From NCBI RefSeq assembly GCF_047501465.1, contig NZ_JAZDRL010000002.1, positions 744,001-808,000 on the forward strand: a stretch of 64,000 nucleotides of DNA, in the 5' to 3' direction. This document shows, one piece after another, positions 51,663 to 60,406 of the stretch. How positions within the stretch are numbered: position 1 is the first letter of the stretch; every line of letters begins with the position of its first letter. A program made the translations under genes and the position numbers. The notes beneath the pieces were generated by a model, which was given only the letters and a program-made list of their open reading frames with translations, was not told where the DNA came from and ran no database searches. The DNA is from Pseudochelatococcus sp047501465. GTDB lineage: Bacteria > Pseudomonadota > Alphaproteobacteria > Rhizobiales > Beijerinckiaceae.

Positions 51663-53036
51663 ATGACCCCTGTTACATGCTTCAAAGACAAGCGCGTTCT
51701 GGTATTTGGCCTTGGCGGGTCAGGCTTTGCCACGGCTCAGGCGTTGATGGCGGGTGGTGCGAATGTCATTGCCTGGGACGATGGCGAGAAGGGCCGTGAC
51801 AAGGCGCAAGCGGCGGGAATTAACGTTACCGATCTGCGTGACGTAGATTGGCACGGCGTTGATGCGCTCATCCTGTCACCAGGCGTGCCGCTGACACATC
51901 CTGAGCCGCATTGGAGCGTGTTTCAGGCCAAAGCTGCAGGCGTTGAAGTGATTGGTGACATTGAGCTCTTTGTGCGCGAGCGTCGTTTGATCGCGCCCGA
52001 TGCACCGTTTATCGCCATAACGGGAACCAACGGAAAATCCACAACAACCGCGTTGATCGCGCATCTGCTACGCGAGGCCGGGTGTGATGTCCAGCTTGGC
52101 GGCAATATTGGGACGGCTATTCTGTCGCTGGAGCCGCCCGCACCAGGACGCGTGCATGTGGTGGAATGCTCGTCTTTTCAGATTGATCTTGCGCCGAGCC
52201 TAAATCCCACGGTTGGTGTGTTGCTGAACCTTACGCCCGATCACATTGATCGTCATGGATCAATGGAGCATTACGCATCCATCAAGGAGCGTCTTGTTGC
52301 GGCATCGGATACGGCGATTGTGGGTGTTGATGATGATTATTCAGCAGCCATCGCTCAGCGGATTGCCGAGATGGGTGTGCAGGTTGTGCCTGTGAGTGTT
52401 GTGCGGCCGCTGGCGCATGGCTTCCATCTTTCCGGCACGCAGCTTGTGCGGGATGGTGTTGCTGTTGCTGATCTGGCGGGTATCGGCTCGCTGCGTGGCA
52501 AACACAATGCCCAGAACGCGGCAGCAGCCTTTGCGGCTGTAACAGCGATTGGTGTGAGCGAAAAAATTGCCGCACGCGGATTGGCAACATTCCCCGGTCT
52601 TGCGCATCGTATGGAGGCGGTGGGGCGTAATGGGCAAGTGCTTTATGTCAATGATTCCAAGGCCACTAACGCTGATGCAACTGAAAAAGCGCTGTCTGCT
52701 TTCGAGCGTATTTTCTGGATTGCTGGTGGGCGCGCGAAGGAAGGCGGCATCGCCGCGTTAACGGATTATTTTCCAAGAATCGTTCATGCTTATCTCATCG
52801 GTGAATCGAGCGCGGACTTCGCTCGCACTCTTGATGGCATCGTGCCCTATACCCTGAGCGGTACGCTCGATCAGGCGGTGCGCGATGCGGCGGAGGCGGC
52901 GAGGGGCCATGGTGTGGGAGAAGCAGTTGTGTTGCTATCACCTGCCTGTGCCTCTTACGATCAGTTCCCGAATTTTGAGGTGCGCGGCGATCGTTTTCGG
53001 GATGCTGTGCGGGCTTTACCTGGGGTTCAACCGTGA
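51663..53036 (+). CDS. murD: UDP-N-acetylmuramoylalanine--D-glutamate ligase
   Basis: This 457-residue Mur ligase has the N-terminal FGLGGSGFATAQAL nucleotide-type fold, SPGVPLTHPE, the P-loop AITGTNGKSTTTAL, the GGNIGTAIL block, LLNLTPDHIDRHGSMEHY and VLYVNDSKATNADAT. It adds D-Glu to UDP-MurNAc-L-Ala. It is 1 bp after mraY and 33 bp before ftsW, so one transcript is likely. Confidence 0.98.
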   Translation: MTPVTCFKDKRVLVFGLGGSGFATAQALMAGGANVIAWDDGEKGRDKAQAAGINVTDLRDVDWHGVDALILSPGVPLTHPEPHWSVFQAKAAGVEVIGDIELFVRERRLIAPDAPFIAITGTNGKSTTTALIAHLLREAGCDVQLGGNIGTAILSLEPPAPGRVHVVECSSFQIDLAPSLNPTVGVLLNLTPDHIDRHGSMEHYASIKERLVAASDTAIVGVDDDYSAAIAQRIAEMGVQVVPVSVVRPLAHGFHLSGTQLVRDGVAVADLAGIGSLRGKHNAQNAAAAFAAVTAIGVSEKIAARGLATFPGLAHRMEAVGRNGQVLYVNDSKATNADATEKALSAFERIFWIAGGRAKEGGIAALTDYFPRIVHAYLIGESSADFARTLDGIVPYTLSGTLDQAVRDAAEAARGHGVGEAVVLLSPACASYDQFPNFEVRGDRFRDAVRALPGVQP

Positions 53037-53069
53037 CCCTGTGTGACGTCGGTTTGAGGGATTCAAGGT

Positions 53070-54218
53070 ATGGCTTCGCGCGCTGAACGCACCTATGCGG
53101 GTGAATGGCTGTGGACGGTTGACCGGCTGTCGCTGGTTGCAATTGGCGCGCTTATGGTGGCCGGGCTTGTCTTTTTGATGGGCGGCGGCCCGCCTGTTGC
53201 CGAGCGCCTAGGCTTGTCGGATTTCCATTTCGTCAACCGCCAGTTGTTCCATCTTATTCCCACGGTTTTCATTCTGATGGTGGCATCTATGTTGCCGCCC
53301 CGTTATGTGCGTCGCGCGGCGTTGTTGACGTACGTTGGTGGCATGACGCTCATCATTCTGGCCCTCTATATGGGGCCGGAAGTGAAAGGCTCTCGTCGTT
53401 GGTTTGTGTTGGGCGGGCTAACGTTGCAGCCTTCCGAGTTCGTGAAGCCTGCATTCGTGGTTCTCACAGCGTGGCTGTTTGCGGAAGGCAATCGACGTAA
53501 GGATATGCCAGGCACGCTGCTTGCATTCCTGATGCTGCCGATGACCATCATCCCACTGATTTTACAACCCGATATCGGCCAGACCATGTTGGTGACGATT
53601 GTGTGGGCATGCCTGTTCTTTACGGCCGGCTTGCATATGTTCTGGGTGCTTGGCATTGGTGGCGCGGGTATATTGGGGCTTCTTGCAGCTTATCAATTCA
53701 TCGGCCACGTGCGGGCGCGTATCGAGCGCTTTCTTGATCCATCATCAGGCGACAGTTTCCAGGTCAACACCGCGCTTGATGCATTTGCGCAGGGCAGCTG
53801 GTTGGGTAAAGGGCCCGGTGAGGGCACCGTTAAGCGCATTCTACCGGATGCGCACACCGACTTTATTTTCGCAGCTACCGCTGAAGAGTTTGGCATCGCG
53901 GTGTGCATTGGCCTCGTGCTGCTGTTCGCATTCATCGTGCTGCGCAGCCTTGTGATGGCGCGGCGTAATGAGGATCCGTTCTGCCGTTTGGCAGCAACCG
54001 GACTTGTGACGCTGTTTGGTGTGCAAGCATGCATCAACATGATGGTGAACGTGCATCTGCTGCCGGCAAAGGGCATGACGCTGCCATTCGTCTCTTATGG
54101 TGGCTCATCATTATGGTCGCTGGCGTTGGCTATGGGTTTTCTGATCGCATTGACACGTAAACGCCCGCGTGCGGCTATTCTCGATCGCGGCATACCAGCG
54201 GATGGTTATAATGGCTGA
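53070..54218 (+). CDS. ftsW: peptidoglycan glycosyltransferase FtsW
   Basis: This 382-residue SEDS family protein has about ten membrane segments. It shows the SEDS blocks GSRRWFVLGGLTLQPSEFVKPAFV, QPDIGQTML, GPGEGTVKRILPDAHTDFIFAATAEEFG (conserved catalytic-region Asp and Glu) and KGMTLPFVSYGGSSL. It polymerises septal glycan from lipid II with FtsI. It ends 8 nt inside murG. Confidence 0.97.
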   Translation: MASRAERTYAGEWLWTVDRLSLVAIGALMVAGLVFLMGGGPPVAERLGLSDFHFVNRQLFHLIPTVFILMVASMLPPRYVRRAALLTYVGGMTLIILALYMGPEVKGSRRWFVLGGLTLQPSEFVKPAFVVLTAWLFAEGNRRKDMPGTLLAFLMLPMTIIPLILQPDIGQTMLVTIVWACLFFTAGLHMFWVLGIGGAGILGLLAAYQFIGHVRARIERFLDPSSGDSFQVNTALDAFAQGSWLGKGPGEGTVKRILPDAHTDFIFAATAEEFGIAVCIGLVLLFAFIVLRSLVMARRNEDPFCRLAATGLVTLFGVQACINMMVNVHLLPAKGMTLPFVSYGGSSLWSLALAMGFLIALTRKRPRAAILDRGIPADGYNG

Positions 54219-55353
54219 TGCGCCGAACAAAACGCCGTTGGTGATTGTGGCTGCGGGGGGCACAGGAGGGCATCTTTTTCCTGCTGAAGCGCTGACTGTG
54301 GCGCTGAAAGAGCGCGGCATCCGGGTGGAGTTGGCAACGGATACACGTGCAGCGCGGTTTGCCGGGAATTTCCCTGCCGATGCGATTATCGAGTTTCCGG
54401 CGGCTACACCGTCAGGCCGATCACCGCTGACTGCCATCAAGGCTGTCATGACATTGGCGCGAGGGTTCTTCGCGGCATTCTCTGCGATCAGGGAGCGACG
54501 CCCGGCTGTTATTGTTGGCTTTGGTGGATATCCCACGGTGCCGCCGCTTCTGGCAGCGGGACTTCTGCGGGTTCCGATTGTTATCCATGAGCAGAATGCT
54601 GTATTGGGGCGCGCCAATTTGCTGCTAAGCAATTGGGCAACGCTCATTGCAACCGGGTTTCCAAAGGTTGGTAAAATACCCAAAGGGGCGCAAAAACGTG
54701 TCGCACATGTTGGTAATCCTGTGCGACCTGCGGTCTTGTCGGCGGCTGCTATTCCCTTTCAGCCACTTACCGGCGAGGGCAAACTGAACCTCATTGTCAC
54801 AGGTGGCAGCCAGGGCGCGCGGGTTATGAGCGATGTCGTGCCATCCGCGATTGAGCTTCTGCCAGAAAATTTGCGCGCACGCCTTTCCATCATCCAGCAG
54901 GCCCGCGCGGAGGATTTGGAGCGGGTGCGTGCGCATTATGCACGTTTAGGTGTAGAGGCGGAGGTCGAATCTTTCTTCCCGGATCTGCCGACATGCCTTG
55001 CTGTTGCGCATCTTGTGATTGGCCGGGCTGGGGCATCGACTGTTGCTGAGCTTGCAGTCATCGGTCGGCCAGCTATTCTTGTGCCCTTGCCAACTTCACT
55101 CGATCAGGATCAGGCGGCTAATGCAGCTGTACTTGTGCGTGCGAAGGCCGCATCTGCTGTGCTACAGAAAGATTTCACGCCACAATGGCTGGCCGATGAG
55201 CTGACGAGGCGGTTTGCTGACCCAACCTCATTGCAGCTTGAGGCAGAAGCTGCGAAAACAGCCGGATATCCCGATGCAGCTGAACGGCTGGCGGATCAGG
55301 TTTTTAAAGTGGCGCGTGGCGAGTGGTCACCTGTTGCTGTTGAGCAAACGTAG
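54211..55353 (+). CDS. murG: lipid II synthase MurG
   Basis: This 380-residue GT-B glycosyltransferase has the G-loop VIVAAGGTGGHLFPA, GFGGYPTVPPLLAA, HEQNAVLGRAN, VTGGSQGARVM and the C-terminal IGRAGASTVAELAVIGRPAILVPLP with DQDQAANA. It adds GlcNAc to lipid I at the inner face of the membrane. The ATG at 54211 (MADAPNKTPL) is preferred over ATG 54202 because the family begins about here; it overlaps the ftsW stop. Confidence 0.97.
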   Translation: MADAPNKTPLVIVAAGGTGGHLFPAEALTVALKERGIRVELATDTRAARFAGNFPADAIIEFPAATPSGRSPLTAIKAVMTLARGFFAAFSAIRERRPAVIVGFGGYPTVPPLLAAGLLRVPIVIHEQNAVLGRANLLLSNWATLIATGFPKVGKIPKGAQKRVAHVGNPVRPAVLSAAAIPFQPLTGEGKLNLIVTGGSQGARVMSDVVPSAIELLPENLRARLSIIQQARAEDLERVRAHYARLGVEAEVESFFPDLPTCLAVAHLVIGRAGASTVAELAVIGRPAILVPLPTSLDQDQAANAAVLVRAKAASAVLQKDFTPQWLADELTRRFADPTSLQLEAEAAKTAGYPDAAERLADQVFKVARGEWSPVAVEQT

Positions 55354-55413
55354 AATCTAACCGTGCCGGGTGTGATCAGCCCTGGTCGGACAACGTATAA
55401 AGGAAAGCGGTTC

Positions 55414-56826
55414 ATGAAACTGCCGCGCGAGCTAGGTCCTATCCATTTCATCGGCATTGGCGGCATTGGCATGTCGGGCATTGCCGAGGTGCTGCTCAAC
55501 CTTGGCTATACGGTGCAGGGCTCGGATGCCAGCGACAACGCTAACGTCAAGCGTTTGCGCGATAAGGGTGCGATGATCTTCACCGGCCATGATGCACACC
55601 ATGTGGGTGAGGCGGAAGTGGTGGTGGTGTCGACCGCGATCAAGCGCGATAATCCGGAATTGGCTGAGGCACGTCTGCGGCGTTTGCCGGTTGTGCGGCG
55701 CGCTGAAATGCTGGCTGAGCTGATGCGCCTCAAGACCTGTGTCGCAATCGCAGGTACGCATGGCAAGACCACGACAACATCGCTGGTGGCAACGCTGCTC
55801 GATGGCGGCGGGTTTGATCCGACAGTTATTAATGGTGGCATCATCAACGCCTATGGCACGAACGCGCGTCTGGGTGAAGGTGACTGGATGATCGTTGAGG
55901 CCGATGAATCTGATGGCACCTTCCTGAAGTTGCCGGCAGACGTGGCCATTGTTACAAATATCGATCCCGAGCATCTGGATCATTTCGGTACTTATGATGC
56001 CGTGAAGAAGGCTTTTCGCGATTTCGTTGAGAACCTGCCCTTCTATGGCTTTGCCGTGATGTGCACTGACCATCCGGTTGTGCAGGATCTGGTGGGCACC
56101 ATCGAAGATCGCGATGTCATTACTTATGGCGAAAACCCGCAGGCAGATGTGCGCTTGCTCGATATCGATCTGAGTGGCGGCAAGTGCCGGTTCACGGTGC
56201 TGATCCGCGAGCGGCTCTCTAATGCAGCGACAGTTATCGATAATCTTGAATTACCTATGCCGGGTTTGCACAACGCATTGAATGCGACTGCCGCTATTGC
56301 AGTGGCTTTCAAACTTGGCATGAAGCCAAACGCAATTCGTAAAGCCATACTTGGATTTGGCGGTGTTAAGCGGCGCTTTACACGCACGGGCGAGTGGAAT
56401 GGCGTGGCGATTTTTGATGATTATGGTCATCATCCAGTAGAAATTGCAGCCGTTCTCAAGGCAGCGCGCGCATCCACAACGGGTCGCGTTATCGCGGTGG
56501 TGCAACCCCATCGGTATTCGCGCCTGCAATCGCTGTTCAATGATTTCTGTGGCTGCTTTAATGATGCGGATGCCGTTCTGGTCGCACCTGTGTATGCAGC
56601 TGGTGAGGCGCCGATTGAGGGTGCGCTGAGCGAGGATCTCGTTGCAGGGATGCGCGCGCGTGGCCACCGTGAGGTGATTGCTATTGATGGGCCGGATGGG
56701 CTCAGCGATAAGGTCAAGGCTATTGTTTCACCTGGCGATTATGTGGTGTTTCTGGGCGCGGGCAGTATCACCAGCTGGGCCTATGCCTTGCCGAACGAAC
56801 TCGCAGCCACGAGTGCTGCGGCATGA
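55414..56826 (+). CDS. murC: UDP-N-acetylmuramate--L-alanine ligase
   Basis: This 470-residue Mur ligase begins with MKLPRELGPIHFIGIGGIGMSG. It carries the P-loop AIAGTHGKTTTTSL, VEADESDGTFLKL, NIDPEHLDHFG, FGGVKRRFTRTGEWNGV, DDYGHHPVEIAAVL and QPHRYSRLQSL. It joins L-Ala to UDP-MurNAc. The ATG at 55414 has AGGA 9 nt upstream; the open frame extends 17 codons further without family similarity. It overlaps murB by 4 nt. Confidence 0.98.
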   Translation: MKLPRELGPIHFIGIGGIGMSGIAEVLLNLGYTVQGSDASDNANVKRLRDKGAMIFTGHDAHHVGEAEVVVVSTAIKRDNPELAEARLRRLPVVRRAEMLAELMRLKTCVAIAGTHGKTTTTSLVATLLDGGGFDPTVINGGIINAYGTNARLGEGDWMIVEADESDGTFLKLPADVAIVTNIDPEHLDHFGTYDAVKKAFRDFVENLPFYGFAVMCTDHPVVQDLVGTIEDRDVITYGENPQADVRLLDIDLSGGKCRFTVLIRERLSNAATVIDNLELPMPGLHNALNATAAIAVAFKLGMKPNAIRKAILGFGGVKRRFTRTGEWNGVAIFDDYGHHPVEIAAVLKAARASTTGRVIAVVQPHRYSRLQSLFNDFCGCFNDADAVLVAPVYAAGEAPIEGALSEDLVAGMRARGHREVIAIDGPDGLSDKVKAIVSPGDYVVFLGAGSITSWAYALPNELAATSAAA

Positions 56827-57752
56827 CATTTGCCGATATCTCCGCACCGTTCCGCGATGCGGGGCTGCGGGGAAGCCTCGTTGTTAATGCGCCGTTGGCG
56901 CCGCTGACATGGTTTCGCACCGGCGGTCCGGCACAGCTGTTATTTACGCCGCAGGATGCTGATGATCTGGCCGCGTTCTTGCGCGTTCTGCCTGCTGATG
57001 TGCCACTCCTCGTCATTGGCCTGGGCTCGAACCTGCTGGTGCGGGATGGCGGCATTCCGGGTGCTGTGGTGCGGTTGGGAAAAGGTTTTTCGAATATCAC
57101 AGTTGAGCCCGGGCATCGCGTACGTGCGGGGGCAGGCGCTGCGGATGTTAAGGTTGCACGCGTTGCGGCAGAAGCTGGCATCGATGGGTTGACGTTCCTG
57201 CGTGGCATTCCGGGTGCTATTGGTGGGGCGCTGCGCATGAATGGCGGGGCCTATGGTGGTGATGTCGGACAGGTGCTGGTTGAGGCGCAGGCACTTGATC
57301 GGCAGGGCAATCGCATCACGCTCTCACGGGCTGAAATGGGCTTCAGCTACCGGCATTGTGAAGCGCCGGAAGATTTCATTTTTATAGAAGCGCTGTTTGA
57401 AGGCACGCCGGGTAACGCCGAAGATATTCTCGCGCGCATGAATGCCATCACGGAAGCGCGCTCTTCCACCCAACCGGTTAACACGCGCACGGGCGGTTCT
57501 ACCTTCACCAATCCGCCCAACCATAAAGCATGGGAGCTGGTGGATACGGCGGGGTGTCGTGGTTTGCGAATCGGTTCTGCGCAGGTATCTGAATTGCATT
57601 GCAATTTTCTGGTGAACTGCGGCGGCGCGACAGCCTCTGATATTGAACAATTAGGCGAAGAAGTGCGCCGAAGAGTCAGTGAAACAAGCGGAATTGTCCT
57701 TCATTGGGAAATCAAACGGGTAGGTTTGCCGCTGGAGATGCCCAAATCTTAA
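56823..57752 (+). CDS. murB: UDP-N-acetylenolpyruvoylglucosamine reductase
   Basis: This 309-residue FAD enzyme (short type) has APLTWFRTGGPAQLLF, the FAD-binding GLGSNLLVRDGGIPG, FLRGIPGAIGGALRMNGGAYGG, FSYRHC and TGGSTFTNPPNHKAWELVD. It reduces enolpyruvyl-UDP-GlcNAc to UDP-MurNAc. A terminator follows 55 bp later, so the transcript appears to end here, and ddl, which normally follows, is missing. Confidence 0.98.
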   Translation: MTFADISAPFRDAGLRGSLVVNAPLAPLTWFRTGGPAQLLFTPQDADDLAAFLRVLPADVPLLVIGLGSNLLVRDGGIPGAVVRLGKGFSNITVEPGHRVRAGAGAADVKVARVAAEAGIDGLTFLRGIPGAIGGALRMNGGAYGGDVGQVLVEAQALDRQGNRITLSRAEMGFSYRHCEAPEDFIFIEALFEGTPGNAEDILARMNAITEARSSTQPVNTRTGGSTFTNPPNHKAWELVDTAGCRGLRIGSAQVSELHCNFLVNCGGATASDIEQLGEEVRRRVSETSGIVLHWEIKRVGLPLEMPKS

Positions 57753-57807
57753 CTTTGGGGATAAAGAATTTTGTTAAGAGGCCATCGCTGTGAATAACAG
57801 CGCATTC

Positions 57808-57843
57808 AAAGCCGCGAGATCATTCTCGCGGCTTTCATGTTTT
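57808..57843 (+). terminator. terminator after murB
   Basis: AAAGCCGCGAGA and TCTCGCGGCTTT form a perfect 12-bp stem with loop TCAT, followed by CATGTTTT. Its position divides the dcw cluster into two transcription units, rsmH to murB and ftsQ to ftsZ. Confidence 0.88.
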
Positions 57844-58066
57844 GGCGTAAATAATTGAAATAATTTAGTTTTATTGATAGCTGGTGTTAAGGGAACGGTG
57901 TTCAGCCTGCCTTGAAAAAATGCAAAAGCATCAACGCTTAACGCGCTGCTTAAACCAAATATTTACCAAAAGGAGCAAGAGTCATCGTTAACGGTGCGTG
58001 GTTCGCCCTTGACGTTGCTTTGCGAGGTCGGTGAGCCAAGTCATTTTCCTTAAACAGGCGTTTTCA
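57844..58066 (+). promoter_or_regulatory. ftsQ upstream region with TTAA-rich motifs
   Basis: After the terminator, AT-rich DNA contains several TTAA tetramers. One pair, TTAA - 8 nt - TTAA at about 57938-57953, resembles the CtrA box (TTAA - 7 nt - TTAA) but has one extra base of spacing. It probably holds the ftsQAZ promoter. No ddl remnant can be seen in translated frames. Confidence 0.35.
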
Positions 58067-58975
58067 ATGGCTGGCGGTCAATACAATTTGCGAGGGATGA
58101 AGGACGGGGGGCCGCGTAATGCGACCAACGATCGCCGCTCGCAACGCCAGACACCGTTTGAGCGGCTGGGGCGTTATTTGCCGCAAGGTGCGGGTGTTGG
58201 CCTCATTGTTGCGTTTTTCACAACGGTTGGGGCCTATGGTGTGATGCTTGGTGGCCATATGGATACGTTCCGTGCCATTCATGGCGAACCGCTTGACGCA
58301 ACTGCACGTTTCCTGGGCTTTGGCATTGATGAAGTGCAAATCACTGGCATGGTTGAGCTGCGCGAAAGCGAAGTGCTCGCTGCTGCTGGTGTAACACCTT
58401 TGCGTTCATTGGCGTTTCTTGATGTGAGCGAAGTGCGGCAGCGGCTGGAATCCGTGCCAATGATCCGGCAGGCGTCCGTTAGCAAACTATATCCGGATGG
58501 CTTGTCGATCGGCATAGTCGAGCGTGAGCCGCAGGCGCTATGGCAGTTGAATGGTGAAGTGTTCGTGATTGCTGCCGACGGCACGGTGATTGATCTGATG
58601 ACGGATGCCCGCTTTGCGCGTCTGCCATTTGTGGCAGGTGACGGCGCAAACACGCGTTCAAAAGAATATATCGAGGTTTTACAGGCGGCTGGCCCTCTCG
58701 CTTCGCGCATTCGCGCCGGCATTCTGGTGTCAGGTCGGCGTTGGGATATCAAGTTTGACAACGATCTTATCGTTCGCCTTCCGGAGCTTGCACCGGTTGA
58801 GGCGATGACACGACTGGTCGATCTGGAGAAACGTGAACGGGTGCTCGAAAAAGACCTGATTGCGATCGACATGCGCCAGTCCGACCGCATTGCTATGCGT
58901 CTGAGTGAGGAGGGCGTTGCCGCGATGACAGAGGCCAATAAGAAACCAGCCAAGCGGAAGGCACCCGAAACATGA
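58067..58975 (+). CDS. ftsQ: cell division protein FtsQ
   Basis: A bitopic protein of about 302 residues: a basic cytosolic N-terminus, a membrane segment (GVGLIVAFFTTVGAYGVML), and the POTRA domain (VQITGMVELRESEVLAAAG, RSLAFLDVSEVRQRLESVPMIRQASVSKLYPDGLSIGIVEREPQALW), then the FtsQ beta domain. It links FtsL-FtsB to the divisome. The start is uncertain: GTG at 58031, ATG at 58067 (AGGCG 7 nt upstream) and ATG at 58097 are all in frame. It overlaps ftsA by 4 nt. Confidence 0.93.
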   Translation: MAGGQYNLRGMKDGGPRNATNDRRSQRQTPFERLGRYLPQGAGVGLIVAFFTTVGAYGVMLGGHMDTFRAIHGEPLDATARFLGFGIDEVQITGMVELRESEVLAAAGVTPLRSLAFLDVSEVRQRLESVPMIRQASVSKLYPDGLSIGIVEREPQALWQLNGEVFVIAADGTVIDLMTDARFARLPFVAGDGANTRSKEYIEVLQAAGPLASRIRAGILVSGRRWDIKFDNDLIVRLPELAPVEAMTRLVDLEKRERVLEKDLIAIDMRQSDRIAMRLSEEGVAAMTEANKKPAKRKAPET

Positions 58976-60321
58976 ACTCAGGTAACCGCTTGATCCCAGG
59001 GCTTACCCCACGCATGCGCCCATTGTCCGCCCGGAAGAGCGCCACGCTTTCCGTGCTGGATATCGGCACTAACAAAATCGTTTGCCTGATTGCACAGCTT
59101 AACCCCGTCAATGAAACGGAAGTGCTTCGTGGGCGTACGCATTTGGCACGTGTGCTTGGTATTGGGCATCAGCGTTCAATGGGCTTGAAGGGCGGCATTA
59201 TTGTCGATCTTGATGCAGCTGAACGCGCAATCCGCCATGCCGTGGATGCGGCAGAACGTATGGCCAAGGTTGAGCTTAACTCTGTTATTGTCAACCTGAC
59301 AGGTGGCCGCCTTGGTTCGCAACGGTTTGCAGCTCACGTGGCCGTGCGCGGCGGCGCTGTTACCTCTGGCGACGTTGGACGTGTGCTCGACTCTGCATCA
59401 GCCCATGCAACACGCCCAGGCCGTGCGGTGCTGCATGCATTGCCAACAGGCTTTTCGCTTGATGGTCAGCGCGGCCTGCTTGAGCCTGGCGGCATGATTG
59501 GTGAGAAGCTTGGCGTTGATATGCATGTCGTCAATGCGGATTCCGGTGCTGTGCGCAATCTGATGCTCGCTGTTGAGCGGTGCCATCTGGATGTAGAAGC
59601 AGTTGTCTCGACGCCTTACGCATCCGGTTTGTCGGCACTTGTCGATGATGAAGCCGAGATGGGCGCAGTGCTGATTGATCTGGGCGGCGGCACGACCAGT
59701 ATGGGCGTGTTTGCGGGCGGTCATCTGGTCCATGCGGATGCTTTCGCTGTTGGCGGGCACCATGTGACGATGGATATCGCGCGTGGTCTTTCCACCCGTG
59801 TGTCGGCGGCTGAACGGTTGAAGACGCTTTACGGTGCGGCGATCTCCTCGCCATCTGATGAGCGCGAAATCATCTCGGTGCCGCAGGTGGATGATTACGA
59901 TCAGGATGTACCAAACCATGTGCCGAAGTCGCACCTGGTACGGATCATTCGGCCGCGGGTTGAAGAAATTCTCGAGCTGGCGCGTGGGCGTCTGCGCGAG
60001 GCAGGCTTTGCCGCAGAGGCGGGCCGACGGGTTATCCTGACAGGAGGCGGCAGCCAGTTGACGGGTCTTCCCGAGTTGGCACGACGCATCCTCGTCGGCG
60101 AAAAGGGCACGGGGCAGGTGCGTATTGGCCGGCCTCTTGGCATCAAGGGTCTTCCAGAAGCGGCAAAGGGGCCAGCGTTTTCGGCCGCTGTTGGTTTGCT
60201 GGTTTATCCGCAGATGGCGCATGTGGAGCATTTCGAACCACGCTCTGTAGGCCACGGTCTACGGACTGGCACGGATGGTTACTTCTCCCGCATGGGTCGT
60301 TGGATACGCGATAGTTTTTAA
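58972..60321 (+). CDS. ftsA: cell division protein FtsA
   Basis: This 449-residue actin-like ATPase has VLDIGTNKIVCLIAQL (phosphate 1), GLKGGIIVDLDAAERAI with the 1C domain, AVLIDLGGGTTSMGVFAGGHLVHADAFAVGG (phosphate 2), RVILTGGGSQLTGLPELA and a C-terminal amphipathic helix rich in Arg/Phe (MGRWIRDSF) for membrane binding. It anchors FtsZ filaments. The first 20 residues form an extra basic extension. The start overlaps ftsQ (ATGA). Confidence 0.97.
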   Translation: MNSGNRLIPGLTPRMRPLSARKSATLSVLDIGTNKIVCLIAQLNPVNETEVLRGRTHLARVLGIGHQRSMGLKGGIIVDLDAAERAIRHAVDAAERMAKVELNSVIVNLTGGRLGSQRFAAHVAVRGGAVTSGDVGRVLDSASAHATRPGRAVLHALPTGFSLDGQRGLLEPGGMIGEKLGVDMHVVNADSGAVRNLMLAVERCHLDVEAVVSTPYASGLSALVDDEAEMGAVLIDLGGGTTSMGVFAGGHLVHADAFAVGGHHVTMDIARGLSTRVSAAERLKTLYGAAISSPSDEREIISVPQVDDYDQDVPNHVPKSHLVRIIRPRVEEILELARGRLREAGFAAEAGRRVILTGGGSQLTGLPELARRILVGEKGTGQVRIGRPLGIKGLPEAAKGPAFSAAVGLLVYPQMAHVEHFEPRSVGHGLRTGTDGYFSRMGRWIRDSF

Positions 60322-60406
60322 AATTAGGCGGCGGTGCGGCGGCCGCCTTGTCTTGGTTTGTTGGAGGGGCGCGCAGCCGGGCGCCGATTGATGAAAAGAG
60401 GCCAAA

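Noticed and set aside
59398..60255. 285-residue minus-strand frame inside ftsA
   Set aside because: Antisense shadow of ftsA with odd composition (His/Arg/Gln-rich) and no known family.
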